From an uncultured Eubacteriales bacterium (GTDB lineage Bacteria > Bacillota > Clostridia > UBA1381 > UMGS1253), in the NCBI GenBank assembly GCA_902492065.1, contig CABUKE010000002.1:62001-126000 (forward strand): a stretch of DNA of 64,000 nt, given 5' to 3'. The number at the start of each line of letters is the position of its first letter. Position 1 is the stretch's first letter. The notes beneath the pieces were generated by a model, which had not been told where the DNA came from, did not search any database, and worked only from the letters and a program-made list of their open reading frames with translations. This document shows, in pieces, positions 48,124-57,155 of this stretch. The translations under genes were made by a program, and so were the position numbers.

Positions 48124-49993
48124 TGGCCGCCTCCTTCTCCTGTGAAGTTGTATAACGCAGGCATATTCCAAAGGCGAGTACCATCCAGAACATCATATAG
48201 ACGCGGTAGTTATAAAAAACATAGTCGAATACGCCCTGCAACAAGAATGCGGCCACACCCGCGGCAATTGCAATGCTCATAACGCGGTCCATCGACTTTT
48301 TCGCCAGTGTTTTTGCATTGCGCGCCATCTGACGGAAAAAGACAAAAAAGACAACCAGCAGCGCGGCAAGGCCAAATACGCCCGTTTCGACCATTTGCTG
48401 TAAAAATACATTGTGCGCGTGAGGCGCGTCAATCGCTGGATAGGAATAACGCGGATAGACCATATTAAACGCCTGCGAACCGGGACCAATCCCCACAAAC
48501 CAAAAGTCCTGCAGCATCTGAATCGTTCCCAGATAAATCAGCAAACGGTATGACGACGATGTATCTCCGAGATTACCGATACTGAGGAAGCGGTTAAGCA
48601 CGCTCGCCGGCAGAATGGAAGGTAGAATGAACAGCGCTAAAAGTCCAAGCGACCAATACCGTCCGTCAACAAATGTAATAAAGATTGCCGCCGCCAGTAA
48701 CAGTCCAACCCAGCAACCGCGCGACATGGTTAAAATCATACAGAGCAGCAACACTGCTGTAATTCCAAAGTACGTGAACTTTGTCCAGAACTTCTTGTTG
48801 CTCCACATCAGTGCAATGCTGACCGGAATTACCAAAAGCAGGTATTCGCCAAGTACGTTTGGATTTTCAAGCGTCGAGAACGCGCGCATTTTGATATCGG
48901 TAAACATTTCCTCATCGACCCAAACCTGCTTGTCCATATCAAGGCCAAACACATACTGAATCACACCATAAGCCGCGACGAACAGGCCGGAAATCACAAA
49001 TACACTCAGCAGGGAATAGAGCTGCTTTTTTGTTTTTATGGTGTTGATAATTGTAAAATAAAAACTAATGAGAGCAAACTGCAAAAAGCAGATACTCAGG
49101 CTGTTTTCCCGCGCGACAGATGTGAGCGAACAGATGAGCATGATGACCATGAGGGTAATCAACGCGAAGCCCACGATGTCTAATTTCCATTCTTTGTCGC
49201 CAGCAGCACACTTTTTGAGAAACATTGCGAAAAAGCACAGCAAGGCGAGTCCTGCACAGAGCATAGTCGGCAGAAATGGAATTGCAAATACAGTAATGGC
49301 AATTCCGAGCGGAACATTGAACAGTACGACCAGCGCACCAATCAGCCCCACTGCGATGAGCGGGGATACATAAGCTGCCAAAAAGCCGACCAAAACGCCA
49401 GATACAGCCGCGATGAGCAAGCGGCGCTTGCCCTTTAACTGTGTTTCATCATAATAATTGAATTCCGGCTCCACGGAGAGAAAAATCCGGAACAAGGGCT
49501 TTACAATGCTGTAGCCCAGCGCGCGCAAGATAGAAAAGTCGAACAGGCACATCACAAGCGCAACAACGAGTGCGCTCAGATAGAGCGGGTTTGTAAACGC
49601 GCGCGCCGCAATGACGTAAACGCCGCCGCCGCATAGCAAAAATATGCCTAAAAACCGCGTGTTGACCGCAATCAAGTTGTGTACAAGGCAATAGACAGCC
49701 TTATAAAGCATCGTACTTTTAACCCAGTCGCACAGCTTTACTGCCCAGCTATTTGCAAACAGGGACAAAAACGCAAACGGTAAGTAAAATATCTTGTAAA
49801 TCAGGCTTTTTTTCACCTTAGCGTCCCATTTGTCCGGAGCACAGAATGCACGGACGAACGCACTGTTCGTCCATGTACGGGAGATTGCCTCATAGCAACG
49901 TTTGATAAGCTTTCCGAAAAAAGACTGTCCATACCAGGCCAGAAAAATCATCCACTTTGCACTAAGATAATCTCCGATTCGACTGTTGTTCAA
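48116..49993 (-). CDS. O-antigen ligase/polymerase family membrane protein (Wzy/WaaL-like)
   Basis: The 625-residue protein is rich in hydrophobic helices (about twelve) and has the O-antigen-ligase domain, with the large extracellular loop that contains FVGIGPGSQAFNMVYPRYSYP and the HAHNVFLQQMVETG motif with its conserved His. Such enzymes transfer or polymerise lipid-linked sugar units outside the membrane. In a Gram-positive the product could be a wall-linked glycan. Start is TTG 49993; the SD AGAGGTGA lies in the end of murJ, 7 bases upstream. Coupled to murJ and the glycosyltransferase. Confidence 0.83.
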   Translation of the reverse strand: MNNSRIGDYLSAKWMIFLAWYGQSFFGKLIKRCYEAISRTWTNSAFVRAFCAPDKWDAKVKKSLIYKIFYLPFAFLSLFANSWAVKLCDWVKSTMLYKAVYCLVHNLIAVNTRFLGIFLLCGGGVYVIAARAFTNPLYLSALVVALVMCLFDFSILRALGYSIVKPLFRIFLSVEPEFNYYDETQLKGKRRLLIAAVSGVLVGFLAAYVSPLIAVGLIGALVVLFNVPLGIAITVFAIPFLPTMLCAGLALLCFFAMFLKKCAAGDKEWKLDIVGFALITLMVIMLICSLTSVARENSLSICFLQFALISFYFTIINTIKTKKQLYSLLSVFVISGLFVAAYGVIQYVFGLDMDKQVWVDEEMFTDIKMRAFSTLENPNVLGEYLLLVIPVSIALMWSNKKFWTKFTYFGITAVLLLCMILTMSRGCWVGLLLAAAIFITFVDGRYWSLGLLALFILPSILPASVLNRFLSIGNLGDTSSSYRLLIYLGTIQMLQDFWFVGIGPGSQAFNMVYPRYSYPAIDAPHAHNVFLQQMVETGVFGLAALLVVFFVFFRQMARNAKTLAKKSMDRVMSIAIAAGVAAFLLQGVFDYVFYNYRVYMMFWMVLAFGICLRYTTSQEKEAAND

Positions 49994-50000
49994 AGTAACA

Positions 50001-51551
50001 TCACCTCTTTCGTTTAATAAATGTATCTACCATAATCTGCATTTCTGTTACCCGTAACAGATAGCATAACAGAAAATAAACGACTGCGCCTGCGAGCACA
50101 GGAACCCCCAACGATATAATCCGTCCAATAAACTGGCCAGCAAAGAGCGGGCTGATAAAGTAGTATGTTCCAAATACGACCGCCGACATAATCAGCACAC
50201 TGATTACAATTTTTAAGATATCCAGTCCATCCTGACGGCTGAAAATCCCTTTTATGCGCCGGTTCATCAGAATGAAATTGAGCAGTGCATTGAGCGTAGA
50301 AGCCAGCGCACTTGCCAGCGCAAGCCCTCCAACGCCAAGCGTTTTGGAAAAGAAATAACTCAGGACAATATTTACGCCAATGCTAATCAGCGCCGTCACC
50401 ATTGGCGTTTTGGAATCCTGCATGGCAAAGAATGACTTGTTCAATACCTCAGCGTAGGAAAATCCAATCATGCCCATGGAATAGAACATCAGCGCCGTGG
50501 AGGTAATGGCTGTAGAAGCTGCGTCAAATTCGCCGTACTGGTAAATCAGTGTTACAACCGGTTGGGACAGCAGGATAAATCCCGCCATAATCGGCAGCAT
50601 GACAAAGCTTACAGACTTGAGCGCGCCGTGCATAAGCGCGTGACGCTCCTCCTGATTATCCGCCGCATTTGCCCGCGCGAGGGAAGGAAAGACGAGATTC
50701 GTCACAACAAAGGAGAACACCCCGACCATAATGACATAGAGCCGGTTTGCATACTCAAGACCAGACATAGCACCCTCACCCAGCATGGAGGCAAACCGCA
50801 TATTCACAAGTGAACCAATCGGCTGCACCCACGTGCTGATTAAAAGCGGGATAGCCAGAAGAGCCGTCTTTTTCAGCCCAGCGTCATTAAAGTGGAAGTC
50901 CAATCGGTATTTAAACTGAAATTTAATCAAAGAGGGTATCTGCACCGCCGCCTGCATGGCCCAGCCAATGAGCATGGCGACTGCCAGTCCCATTACGCCG
51001 AACCGGTCCCGGAAAATGAGCAGATATAGAATCATAATCCCGTTGGAAACCAGGCTAATTATCGCGGGAATATTAAACTCACCAAACGACTGCAAAATTC
51101 CGACAAACGAATAGGCCAGTCCGGTAAAGATAATCATAGGGAATAAAATGTTTGAGAGCCGAATCGCCAATTCCTTCGTTTCGCCCACAAGCCCCGGCGT
51201 AATTAAATCAATCAAGAGTGGGGCAAACAGAATTCCGAGCACACACATCAGCCCGGTAATAGTCAGCACTACGTTAATAAAGCGGTTTGCAAATTCGAGC
51301 GCGCGCGCCTTCGACGAACGCTCCAAATATTCGTTGAAAACCGGGATAAACGCGGCAGAAATGACACCGCCGATGATAACATCAAAAAACAAAAGCGGGA
51401 TTTTTGTCGCAGCAAAGTACGCGTCCGCCGCATTGCCCGTCCCGAAGAACGCACCGATAAACGAATCGCGCAGTAGCCCGCACAGCTTTGCCGCACAGGT
51501 TGCGACAATCATAAATCCCGCCGTTTTAATCATTTTCTTTGTGCTTTCCAA
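50001..51551 (-). CDS. murJ: MurJ/MVF-family lipid II flippase
   Basis: A membrane protein with about 14 helices that flips undecaprenyl-linked peptidoglycan precursors, or, in surface-glycan loci, other lipid-linked units. Family pieces are AKLCGLLRDSFIGAFFGTGNAADAYF near the N-terminus and ISAAFIPVFNEYL. About 516 residues. The likely start is TTG 51551, 9 bases after AAAGGTG; GTG 51563 overlaps this SD. The operon with an O-antigen ligase and a glycosyltransferase raises the possibility that this copy serves a surface polymer rather than general wall synthesis. Confidence 0.88.
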   Translation of the reverse strand: MESTKKMIKTAGFMIVATCAAKLCGLLRDSFIGAFFGTGNAADAYFAATKIPLLFFDVIIGGVISAAFIPVFNEYLERSSKARALEFANRFINVVLTITGLMCVLGILFAPLLIDLITPGLVGETKELAIRLSNILFPMIIFTGLAYSFVGILQSFGEFNIPAIISLVSNGIMILYLLIFRDRFGVMGLAVAMLIGWAMQAAVQIPSLIKFQFKYRLDFHFNDAGLKKTALLAIPLLISTWVQPIGSLVNMRFASMLGEGAMSGLEYANRLYVIMVGVFSFVVTNLVFPSLARANAADNQEERHALMHGALKSVSFVMLPIMAGFILLSQPVVTLIYQYGEFDAASTAITSTALMFYSMGMIGFSYAEVLNKSFFAMQDSKTPMVTALISIGVNIVLSYFFSKTLGVGGLALASALASTLNALLNFILMNRRIKGIFSRQDGLDILKIVISVLIMSAVVFGTYYFISPLFAGQFIGRIISLGVPVLAGAVVYFLLCYLLRVTEMQIMVDTFIKRKR

Positions 51552-51611
51552 GTATAAACACACCTTTTCGCTTGTATCGTCGTACTGGTAATCTACACAA
51601 AACTATCCTAT

Positions 51612-51640
51612 ATTATATAAAAGGATTGCCCTTTTGTCAA
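51612..51640 (-). promoter_or_regulatory. Consensus promoter of the murJ operon
   Basis: On the minus strand, TTGACA and TATAAT are perfect consensus boxes with 17 bases between them. The -35 box lies in the stem of the radA terminator. Confidence 0.88.
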
Positions 51641-51645
51641 TCCTT
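51621..51645 (-). terminator. radA terminator nested in the murJ promoter
   Basis: The inverted repeat AAGGATTG/CAATCCTT with a 9-base loop is read after radA on the minus strand and is followed by TTATATAA. It overlaps the murJ -35 box and spacer. Confidence 0.65.
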
Positions 51646-51661
51646 ATTCCTTCCGAAGCGT

Positions 51662-53029
51662 TTAATCCCGCACAAGTGCGAGCGCCTGCGCTACGCTTTT
51701 TACCGGAATCAGCTCGAGTTTTGTCTGTACAGCCTGCATTGTCCGCTTGTTTCCGTGCGGGAGCATACATTGCCGGAAACCGAGCTTCTCAATCTCGGAC
51801 AAACGCTGTTCAATCCGGTTCACCGCACGGATTTCCCCGGTCAGGCCGACCTCGCCAATAAAAACCATGTCCTTTGGCAGAGAAAAGGAGCGAAAGCTCG
51901 ACGCAAGCGCCAGAATCACACCAAGGTCCGCTGCCGGTTCTTCAATTTTAATTCCGCCAACAACATTGACATAAGCATCCTGATTGGACAAATTCATCCC
52001 AACGCGTTTTTCAAGCACCGCAATCAGCATGGCAATCCGGTTATAATCCAGCCCGTTTGCCGTCCTACGCGGCATACCAAAGGAAGTTGTCGCAACAAGG
52101 GCCTGGATTTCCGCAAGCAGGGGGCGGCTGCCCTCCAGCGCGCAGATGACGCTTGCGCCCGCGACGTCCTGCGGCCGGTCCTCCAACATAACGGCAGAAG
52201 GGTTTAAAACCTCATGTAAGCCAGTATCAAACATTTCAAACACACCGATTTCATTCGTTGAACCAAATCGGTTTTTTACACCGCGCAGTACACGGTAATT
52301 CTGGTGCCGTTCTCCCTCAAAGTAGAGCACGCAGTCCACCATGTGCTCCAACACCTTCGGCCCGGCAATTCCGCCATCCTTTGTTACGTGTCCGACCACA
52401 AAAATGGATATCCCGTCCTCCTTTGCCTTCCGCATTAGCGTCATAGTTACGTCGCGTACCTGCGATACGCTGCCGGGCGCAGAGGTAACCGTTGGGGAAT
52501 ACATGGTCTGGATAGAGTCCACAATGACAACGGAAGGGGAGAGCTCGTCAATGTTTTTCACAATATAATCCGTATTGACCTGTGAAACGATATAGAGCCG
52601 TTCAGTTGTAACGCCGAGCCGATGTGCGCGCATTTTGAGCTGGCGCGCAGATTCCTCGCCGGATATGTAGAGTATTTTCCCGTCTGTATGCATTGTCTGG
52701 CATATCTGCAAAAGCAGGGTTGATTTTCCGATGCCGGGGTCGCCGCCGACCAGCACAAGAGAGCCGGCTACAAGCCCGCCGCCTAAAACGCGGTCAAACT
52801 CGCCCAAGCCGGTGGAAAAACGCAGCTCGGAATCAAGCGTGATTTCGTCCAATTTAGACGGCGCGGCAGCGGATGAGCCGGAAGCAAGCTTATTCGTTTT
52901 GGCGGAAGGTTTTGTGACGCTTTCTTCTTCTACCAGCGAGTTCCATGCGCCGCAAGCCGGACATTTACCGTACCACTTTGACGTTTCGTTCCCGCATTCG
53001 CTGCAAAAATATGTAAGTTTCGTCTTCAT
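51662..53029 (-). CDS. radA: DNA repair protein RadA
   Basis: RadA is a RecA-like ATPase that promotes branch migration of recombination intermediates. N-terminal zinc finger: C-S-E-C and C-P-A-C (residues about 8-30). The Walker A is GGDPGIGKSTLL. The RadA-specific KNRFG motif is in GVKNRFGSTNEIGVF. The C-terminal third is a Lon-like domain (about 320-455). Length 455 residues. It is followed by a nested terminator/promoter in front of murJ. Identity is secure. Confidence 0.96.
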   Translation of the reverse strand: MKTKLTYFCSECGNETSKWYGKCPACGAWNSLVEEESVTKPSAKTNKLASGSSAAAPSKLDEITLDSELRFSTGLGEFDRVLGGGLVAGSLVLVGGDPGIGKSTLLLQICQTMHTDGKILYISGEESARQLKMRAHRLGVTTERLYIVSQVNTDYIVKNIDELSPSVVIVDSIQTMYSPTVTSAPGSVSQVRDVTMTLMRKAKEDGISIFVVGHVTKDGGIAGPKVLEHMVDCVLYFEGERHQNYRVLRGVKNRFGSTNEIGVFEMFDTGLHEVLNPSAVMLEDRPQDVAGASVICALEGSRPLLAEIQALVATTSFGMPRRTANGLDYNRIAMLIAVLEKRVGMNLSNQDAYVNVVGGIKIEEPAADLGVILALASSFRSFSLPKDMVFIGEVGLTGEIRAVNRIEQRLSEIEKLGFRQCMLPHGNKRTMQAVQTKLELIPVKSVAQALALVRD

Positions 53030-53056
53030 TGGGCAAACCTCCTGTCCAATATGAGA

Positions 53057-53091
53057 AAAAGTGCTTCCGAAGTATTTCCGAAAGCACTTTT
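53057..53091 (-). terminator. Terminator of the zinc-ribbon repeat protein gene
   Basis: On the minus strand the stem AAAAGTGCTT/AAGCACTTTT, with a 15-base interior that can pair further, is followed by TTTTTCT. Confidence 0.75.
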
Positions 53092-53104
53092 CAGAAGCCA
53101 GAGC

Positions 53105-55003
53105 CTATTCAAACAATACCATCGCAATACCGGTGTCGACTGCCTCCGGAGACTTACCATTCCAATAGTACAGGTCAGCCGTATCCGTTTCGGAATTGTA
53201 GTTCTTCAGATAAACAACACTTTTATCGCCTCTTGCGTAGAAGAGCGCATATACATCCGTATCAATCTGCTGTGCCGTGCCGTTTCCTGTCGTGGAAATG
53301 GAGTAAAGGTTACCCATGTAAGTTTCCGTATTCATATCGCCCAGATAAATGACTGTTTTCCCGTTTTGCGTAAGAGTAAAGGCAGAAGAGAAAATGTTTT
53401 CTCCCAAAAGCTTTGTCTGTCCATTGGAATAGGCGGAAAGTGTACCAATACCCGTGGTAGAATCCATATTCGTCATGTATACGATGGTTTTGCCATCTCG
53501 CGTTGCAACAAAGTTGCTGACACCTTCAGCAATTACCTCGTCTGTAACGCCGCCAAAGAGCGATTCCTTCCGGACATGAAGCTTACCTGTTCCACTTGAC
53601 TGGTCGTACTCATTCATATAGTAAATGGTCTTAAAGTCATATGATGCGCTTGCATGCTGGGGAGATGTCATCCCACTTCCAACGAGTACCGGCTCACCGT
53701 TGCCGCGTTTCAGATACATGTCCGGGTTGGATGCTGTAGCATCCGCACCTTCCGGCATTTTAGCCAGCAGATAATTTTCATTTTCTACATCAATGCCAAA
53801 GAAACCCATCAAATCTTCTGCAATTGCTTTCGGCTCACCGTTGCCGGACTTAAGGTAGAAGTTAAATATCTGATTTTCGTCAACTGTTACATAAGCCGTC
53901 TTGTTGGAGAATTCTGACGCCATAATATAATTTTCTGTAACGCCGCTGGAAATCAGTTCCGGTGCCTTTGAAGGAGATACTGTATAAAGGTCGCACGTAT
54001 AAGTCGTCATATTATAATTTTTTGCATACAGTACTTCGCCTTTATCTGAAACTTTAAAGCTTGCTATAACTGCTTCGTCGAGCATCGTCGGCTTGCTTCC
54101 TGTTTTTGCAACATAGAGCTGGCCTTCGCCTGTTTCTCCATTTACATTTTCAAGGAACGCTACCATGTTGCCGTTCTGACTTACCATGTAGGTGTTGTAT
54201 AGGGTGGAGTTTGCTACGAGCTGCGGCTCAATTCCTTTTGTATAGTAGTAGAGCTGACCCATGGCCGTATTAATATCAACATTTGTCATATAGACAACCG
54301 TCTTGCCGTTTTCCGATACGACAAACCCCTGCAATACATTGTCGGCAATTTTTGTTTTAGTTTTCCCGTCGTAGCTAACGCAAAGCGTACCGGACAGCGT
54401 TTCCGTATCAAAATTTTCCAGGAAATAAATCACTTTGCCGTCCTCTGACTGTACAACCGTATTACCGAAGCTGGAGAATCCGGCTGTCGTATCTTTTACG
54501 AGGTTTTCAGAAACCTGCACTGTTGTTCCAGAAACTGGCTTTTGATATAATTTATAGTCTTTGATGTAAGAAATCGGCATTTTGGAACGATCCACCGGCA
54601 TGGAATACTTCGGTGCGAACACGCCTGTAAACACGACCCAAAGCGCAACCGCAATCAACACAAGAGCAATCAATCCAGAGAAAGCAATCAGCCCAGAACG
54701 CTTTTTCGGCTTTTGCTCTCCACTTTCTGCAGCTTCGGCGTGCGTGTCAGCCACATCTGTCGCAGCCACAGTATCCAGCGCCGTTGCTTCTGCGGTTTCC
54801 TCTGCTGGAACGGCATCTTCCGGCACAACTTCCTCGGACGCAGCTGCTTCTACCGGCTCTTCCGCATCAGAAACTGCCGAAACGGTTTCTTCCGCCGCCT
54901 GCTCTGCGTTCTGAACCTGCTCTTCATCTACCAGCGGCGCGCCGCAATTGGTGCAGACTTTTTCGTCCGGAGCATTTTCATGTGAACAATTCTTACAAAT
55001 CAT
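53105..55003 (-). CDS. Zinc-ribbon, single-pass membrane protein with about ten beta-propeller-like repeats
   Basis: I do not recognise a named gene. The first 20 residues form a zinc ribbon (C3, C6, C17, C20). An acidic Ala/Glu-rich linker covers about 24-100. One membrane helix covers about 103-127 (LIAFSGLIALVLIAVALWVVF). The remaining 500 residues contain repeats of about 45 residues with a consensus like V-x-Y-h-x-N-x-D-x-x-T-x-x-G-x-L-Y, at about 191, 237, 280, 324, 369, 411, 460, 507, 551 and 596. The fifth and sixth are worn. This resembles WD40-like/TolB or DUF5050 propellers. The membrane helix places the repeats outside and the zinc ribbon inside. Confidence 0.75.
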   Translation of the reverse strand: MICKNCSHENAPDEKVCTNCGAPLVDEEQVQNAEQAAEETVSAVSDAEEPVEAAASEEVVPEDAVPAEETAEATALDTVAATDVADTHAEAAESGEQKPKKRSGLIAFSGLIALVLIAVALWVVFTGVFAPKYSMPVDRSKMPISYIKDYKLYQKPVSGTTVQVSENLVKDTTAGFSSFGNTVVQSEDGKVIYFLENFDTETLSGTLCVSYDGKTKTKIADNVLQGFVVSENGKTVVYMTNVDINTAMGQLYYYTKGIEPQLVANSTLYNTYMVSQNGNMVAFLENVNGETGEGQLYVAKTGSKPTMLDEAVIASFKVSDKGEVLYAKNYNMTTYTCDLYTVSPSKAPELISSGVTENYIMASEFSNKTAYVTVDENQIFNFYLKSGNGEPKAIAEDLMGFFGIDVENENYLLAKMPEGADATASNPDMYLKRGNGEPVLVGSGMTSPQHASASYDFKTIYYMNEYDQSSGTGKLHVRKESLFGGVTDEVIAEGVSNFVATRDGKTIVYMTNMDSTTGIGTLSAYSNGQTKLLGENIFSSAFTLTQNGKTVIYLGDMNTETYMGNLYSISTTGNGTAQQIDTDVYALFYARGDKSVVYLKNYNSETDTADLYYWNGKSPEAVDTGIAMVLFE

Positions 55004-55059
55004 AGTCTACTTCCTCTCGTTTCTTGAAAAAATAATGTTGAATAATAAATTCTTTACCC

Positions 55060-55088
55060 ATTTTACACTACTTCCGGGCAAAGTGCAA
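55060..55088 (-). promoter_or_regulatory. Promoter for the zinc-ribbon repeat protein gene
   Basis: On the minus strand, TTGCAC and TAAAAT are 17 bases apart, about 57 bases before the start codon. Confidence 0.6.
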
Positions 55089-55161
55089 TATCTATGTCCA
55101 AATTTAATTTTGAATTTTTTGTGAACTTATAACAAAAGAAAAGGAATCAGCATGGTTTCCC

Positions 55162-55190
55162 TTGCCTTTTCTGCCAGAGTATAATATGAT
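55162..55190 (+). promoter_or_regulatory. Promoter for rdgB
   Basis: TTGCCT and TATGAT are 17 bases apart, with a second TATAAT overlapping at 55080-like position 55180-55185. It lies about 30 bases before the GTG start. Confidence 0.5.
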
Positions 55191-55221
55191 ATAGCTATAA
55201 GAAAAGGAAGGAGCATATAGG

Positions 55222-55818
55222 GTGAGAATTGTAGCGGCAACAAATAATCAAGGAAAAGTAAAAGAAATCAAGGCCATATTGGGGGATCTCGGGTTTGAAG
55301 TCGTGAGCCAGGGAGAACTCGGGCTTGATCTTGACGTAGATGAAACCGGAACGACATTTGAGGAGAATGCGCTTTTAAAAGCGCAAGCGGCGGCAACGGC
55401 CTTTGGCATGTGCGCGCTTGCGGACGATTCTGGCCTGTGTGTTGACGCGCTTGACGGCGCGCCCGGTGTGTATTCGGCTCGGTATGCCGGAGAAGGGGCT
55501 ACGGATGCCATGCTGATTGAGAAGCTTCTCAAAGTTATGAAGGATGTGCCAAAAGAAAAGCGGGCGGCACAATTTGTGAGTGCGGTTGCTTTTGTGACAC
55601 CGGACGGTGAGAAATTTACAGCCCGAGGGAGTGTAGAGGGCTTTATCACCGAGGCGCCGAGCGGCAACGGCGGATTCGGGTACGACCCGGTTTTTTTCTC
55701 GACAGAGCTGCAAAAAACGTATGCAGATATGAGCGATGAAGAAAAGAACCGCGTCAGCCACCGTTACCGCGCATTGATGGAACTGAGAAAGATTCTTTCC
55801 AGTCAATATTTAAAGTGA
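55222..55818 (+). CDS. rdgB: XTP/dITP diphosphatase (non-canonical purine NTP pyrophosphatase)
   Basis: The enzyme removes dITP, XTP and ITP from the nucleotide pool. Characteristic pieces are ATNNQGKVKEIKAIL at the N-terminus, the DDSGLCVDALDGAPGVYSARYAG active-site region near residues 66-90, and GNGGFGYDPVF near 150-160 with the SHRYRAL C-terminus. Length 198 residues. GTG 55222 has AAGGAAGGAG upstream. Next to dacF on the same strand. Confidence 0.95.
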   Translation: MRIVAATNNQGKVKEIKAILGDLGFEVVSQGELGLDLDVDETGTTFEENALLKAQAAATAFGMCALADDSGLCVDALDGAPGVYSARYAGEGATDAMLIEKLLKVMKDVPKEKRAAQFVSAVAFVTPDGEKFTARGSVEGFITEAPSGNGGFGYDPVFFSTELQKTYADMSDEEKNRVSHRYRALMELRKILSSQYLK

Positions 55819-55894
55819 AATAGGTTTGCACGCAACATAATGCAAAAATTTCAGCCATAGAATAGTAAAAACGAGAAACAGGAGTGTGTATTGG

Positions 55895-57016
55895 ATGAAA
55901 CGGTACTTTTGTCTGGTTTTTACTGTTCTTTTTTTGCTTCAGACCGTGGGCACCGCTTCGGTCAGCGCTGAATCTGCGGCCAGCTATTGCGTGCTCGACG
56001 CTGTAACGGGGCGGGTATTGTACGAAAAGGACGCCTATACAAAGCGGGGAATGGCGAGCACGACAAAGATTATGACTGCGCTGGTCGCGCTCGAGAACGC
56101 AAACCCGGGAGATGTTGCCACCGTCAGCAATCATGCGTCCCGGACGGAAGGCTCTTCGCTGTATTTAAAAGCGGGGGAAAAGATGACAGTTTCCGACTTG
56201 GTATACGGCCTTTTGCTCAATTCCGGAAATGATGCCGCCGTCGTATTGGCAGAGCATATCGGCGGCGATGTGGAAACATTCGCAGGTATGATGAACGACA
56301 TGGCTCGCGAAATTGGGGCAAATTCCACGCATTTTGTAAATCCTAATGGCCTGCATGATGATAACCACTACACGACTGCCTATGACCTTGCACTGATTAC
56401 GCGTCGCGCTATGCAAAACGAAACTTTCCGTGAGATTGTTGCAACAAAAAAGCATACTGTAGAAACAGTTGACACAAAGCGGAAGATTTATCTGTCTAAC
56501 CATAATAAATTACTAAATTTGTTGGAAGGATGCGACGGCGTCAAAACAGGCTTTACAAAAAAAACTGGCCGGTGTCTTGTTTCTTCTGTGACGCGGGATG
56601 GGTGGCAGGCAATTTGTGTGACGCTTAATGCGAGCGATGACTGGAACGACCATACTGCCCTTATGAACAAGGCCTTTTCCGAATATGAAAACCGCCGTGT
56701 TATTGCAAAAGGGCAGTTTATCAAAACAATCCCGGTTGTGGGCGGAAATACAGACTGCATTGGAGCGGTGGCAGATTGTGATATTTCAATTCCGGCAAAA
56801 GAAGACGAAACCTTTGACTTTGAAGTGATCTATCACATTGACGATACGCTCCATGCACCTGTTTCGCAGGGGCAGCAGGTTGGTAGGATTGAGCTTACGC
56901 TGGATGGGAAAACCTTCGCTACGGCTGGTCTTGTGAGCGATTGCTCCGTAGAACAGACAAAGCGTGCGAGTTATATGGATAAATTGGGCATCATTTTAGG
57001 CATTTTGCTTTGGTGA
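55895..57016 (+). CDS. dacF: Penicillin-binding D-alanyl-D-alanine carboxypeptidase (S11, DacF type)
   Basis: An exported S11 peptidase that removes the terminal D-Ala of peptidoglycan stems. A signal peptide (about residues 1-26) is followed by the active-site tetrad S55-T-T-K58, S110-G-N112 and K217-T-G219. The C-terminal PBP5-like domain (about 270-350) follows. The length of 373 residues fits the sporulation-linked DacF/DacB group, but the family member cannot be fixed by eye. ATG 55895 has GGAG 10 bases upstream; GTG 55886 is too close to it. Confidence 0.88.
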   Translation: MKRYFCLVFTVLFLLQTVGTASVSAESAASYCVLDAVTGRVLYEKDAYTKRGMASTTKIMTALVALENANPGDVATVSNHASRTEGSSLYLKAGEKMTVSDLVYGLLLNSGNDAAVVLAEHIGGDVETFAGMMNDMAREIGANSTHFVNPNGLHDDNHYTTAYDLALITRRAMQNETFREIVATKKHTVETVDTKRKIYLSNHNKLLNLLEGCDGVKTGFTKKTGRCLVSSVTRDGWQAICVTLNASDDWNDHTALMNKAFSEYENRRVIAKGQFIKTIPVVGGNTDCIGAVADCDISIPAKEDETFDFEVIYHIDDTLHAPVSQGQQVGRIELTLDGKTFATAGLVSDCSVEQTKRASYMDKLGIILGILLW

Positions 57017-57024
57017 TGAAGTTT

Positions 57025-57081
57025 TTTACACAAAAAAACGATGTTTTTTACACATGTGATATCAAATTTACACAAAAAAAC
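57025..57081 (+). repeat. Three TTTACACA repeats upstream of the heparinase gene
   Basis: TTTACACAAAAAAAC occurs twice (57025-57039 and 57067-57081), with a third TTTTTTACACA copy at 57044-57054. Their TTTACACA cores start at 57025, 57047 and 57067, so spacing is 22 and 20 bases, close to two helical turns. They lie just upstream of the -35 box at 57084, in the position of activator sites. Confidence 0.75.
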
Positions 57082-57083
57082 AA

Positions 57084-57112
57084 TTGCAAAACATTATAAT
57101 CCGTTGTATAAT
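57084..57112 (+). promoter_or_regulatory. Promoter of the heparinase-family gene
   Basis: TTGCAA and TATAAT are 17 bases apart. It is 43 bases from the start codon and directly follows the TTTACACA repeats. Confidence 0.75.
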
Positions 57113-57155
57113 CAAATCGTAGTGTAATAAACATTGCCCAAAGGAGGAAAAAAAC

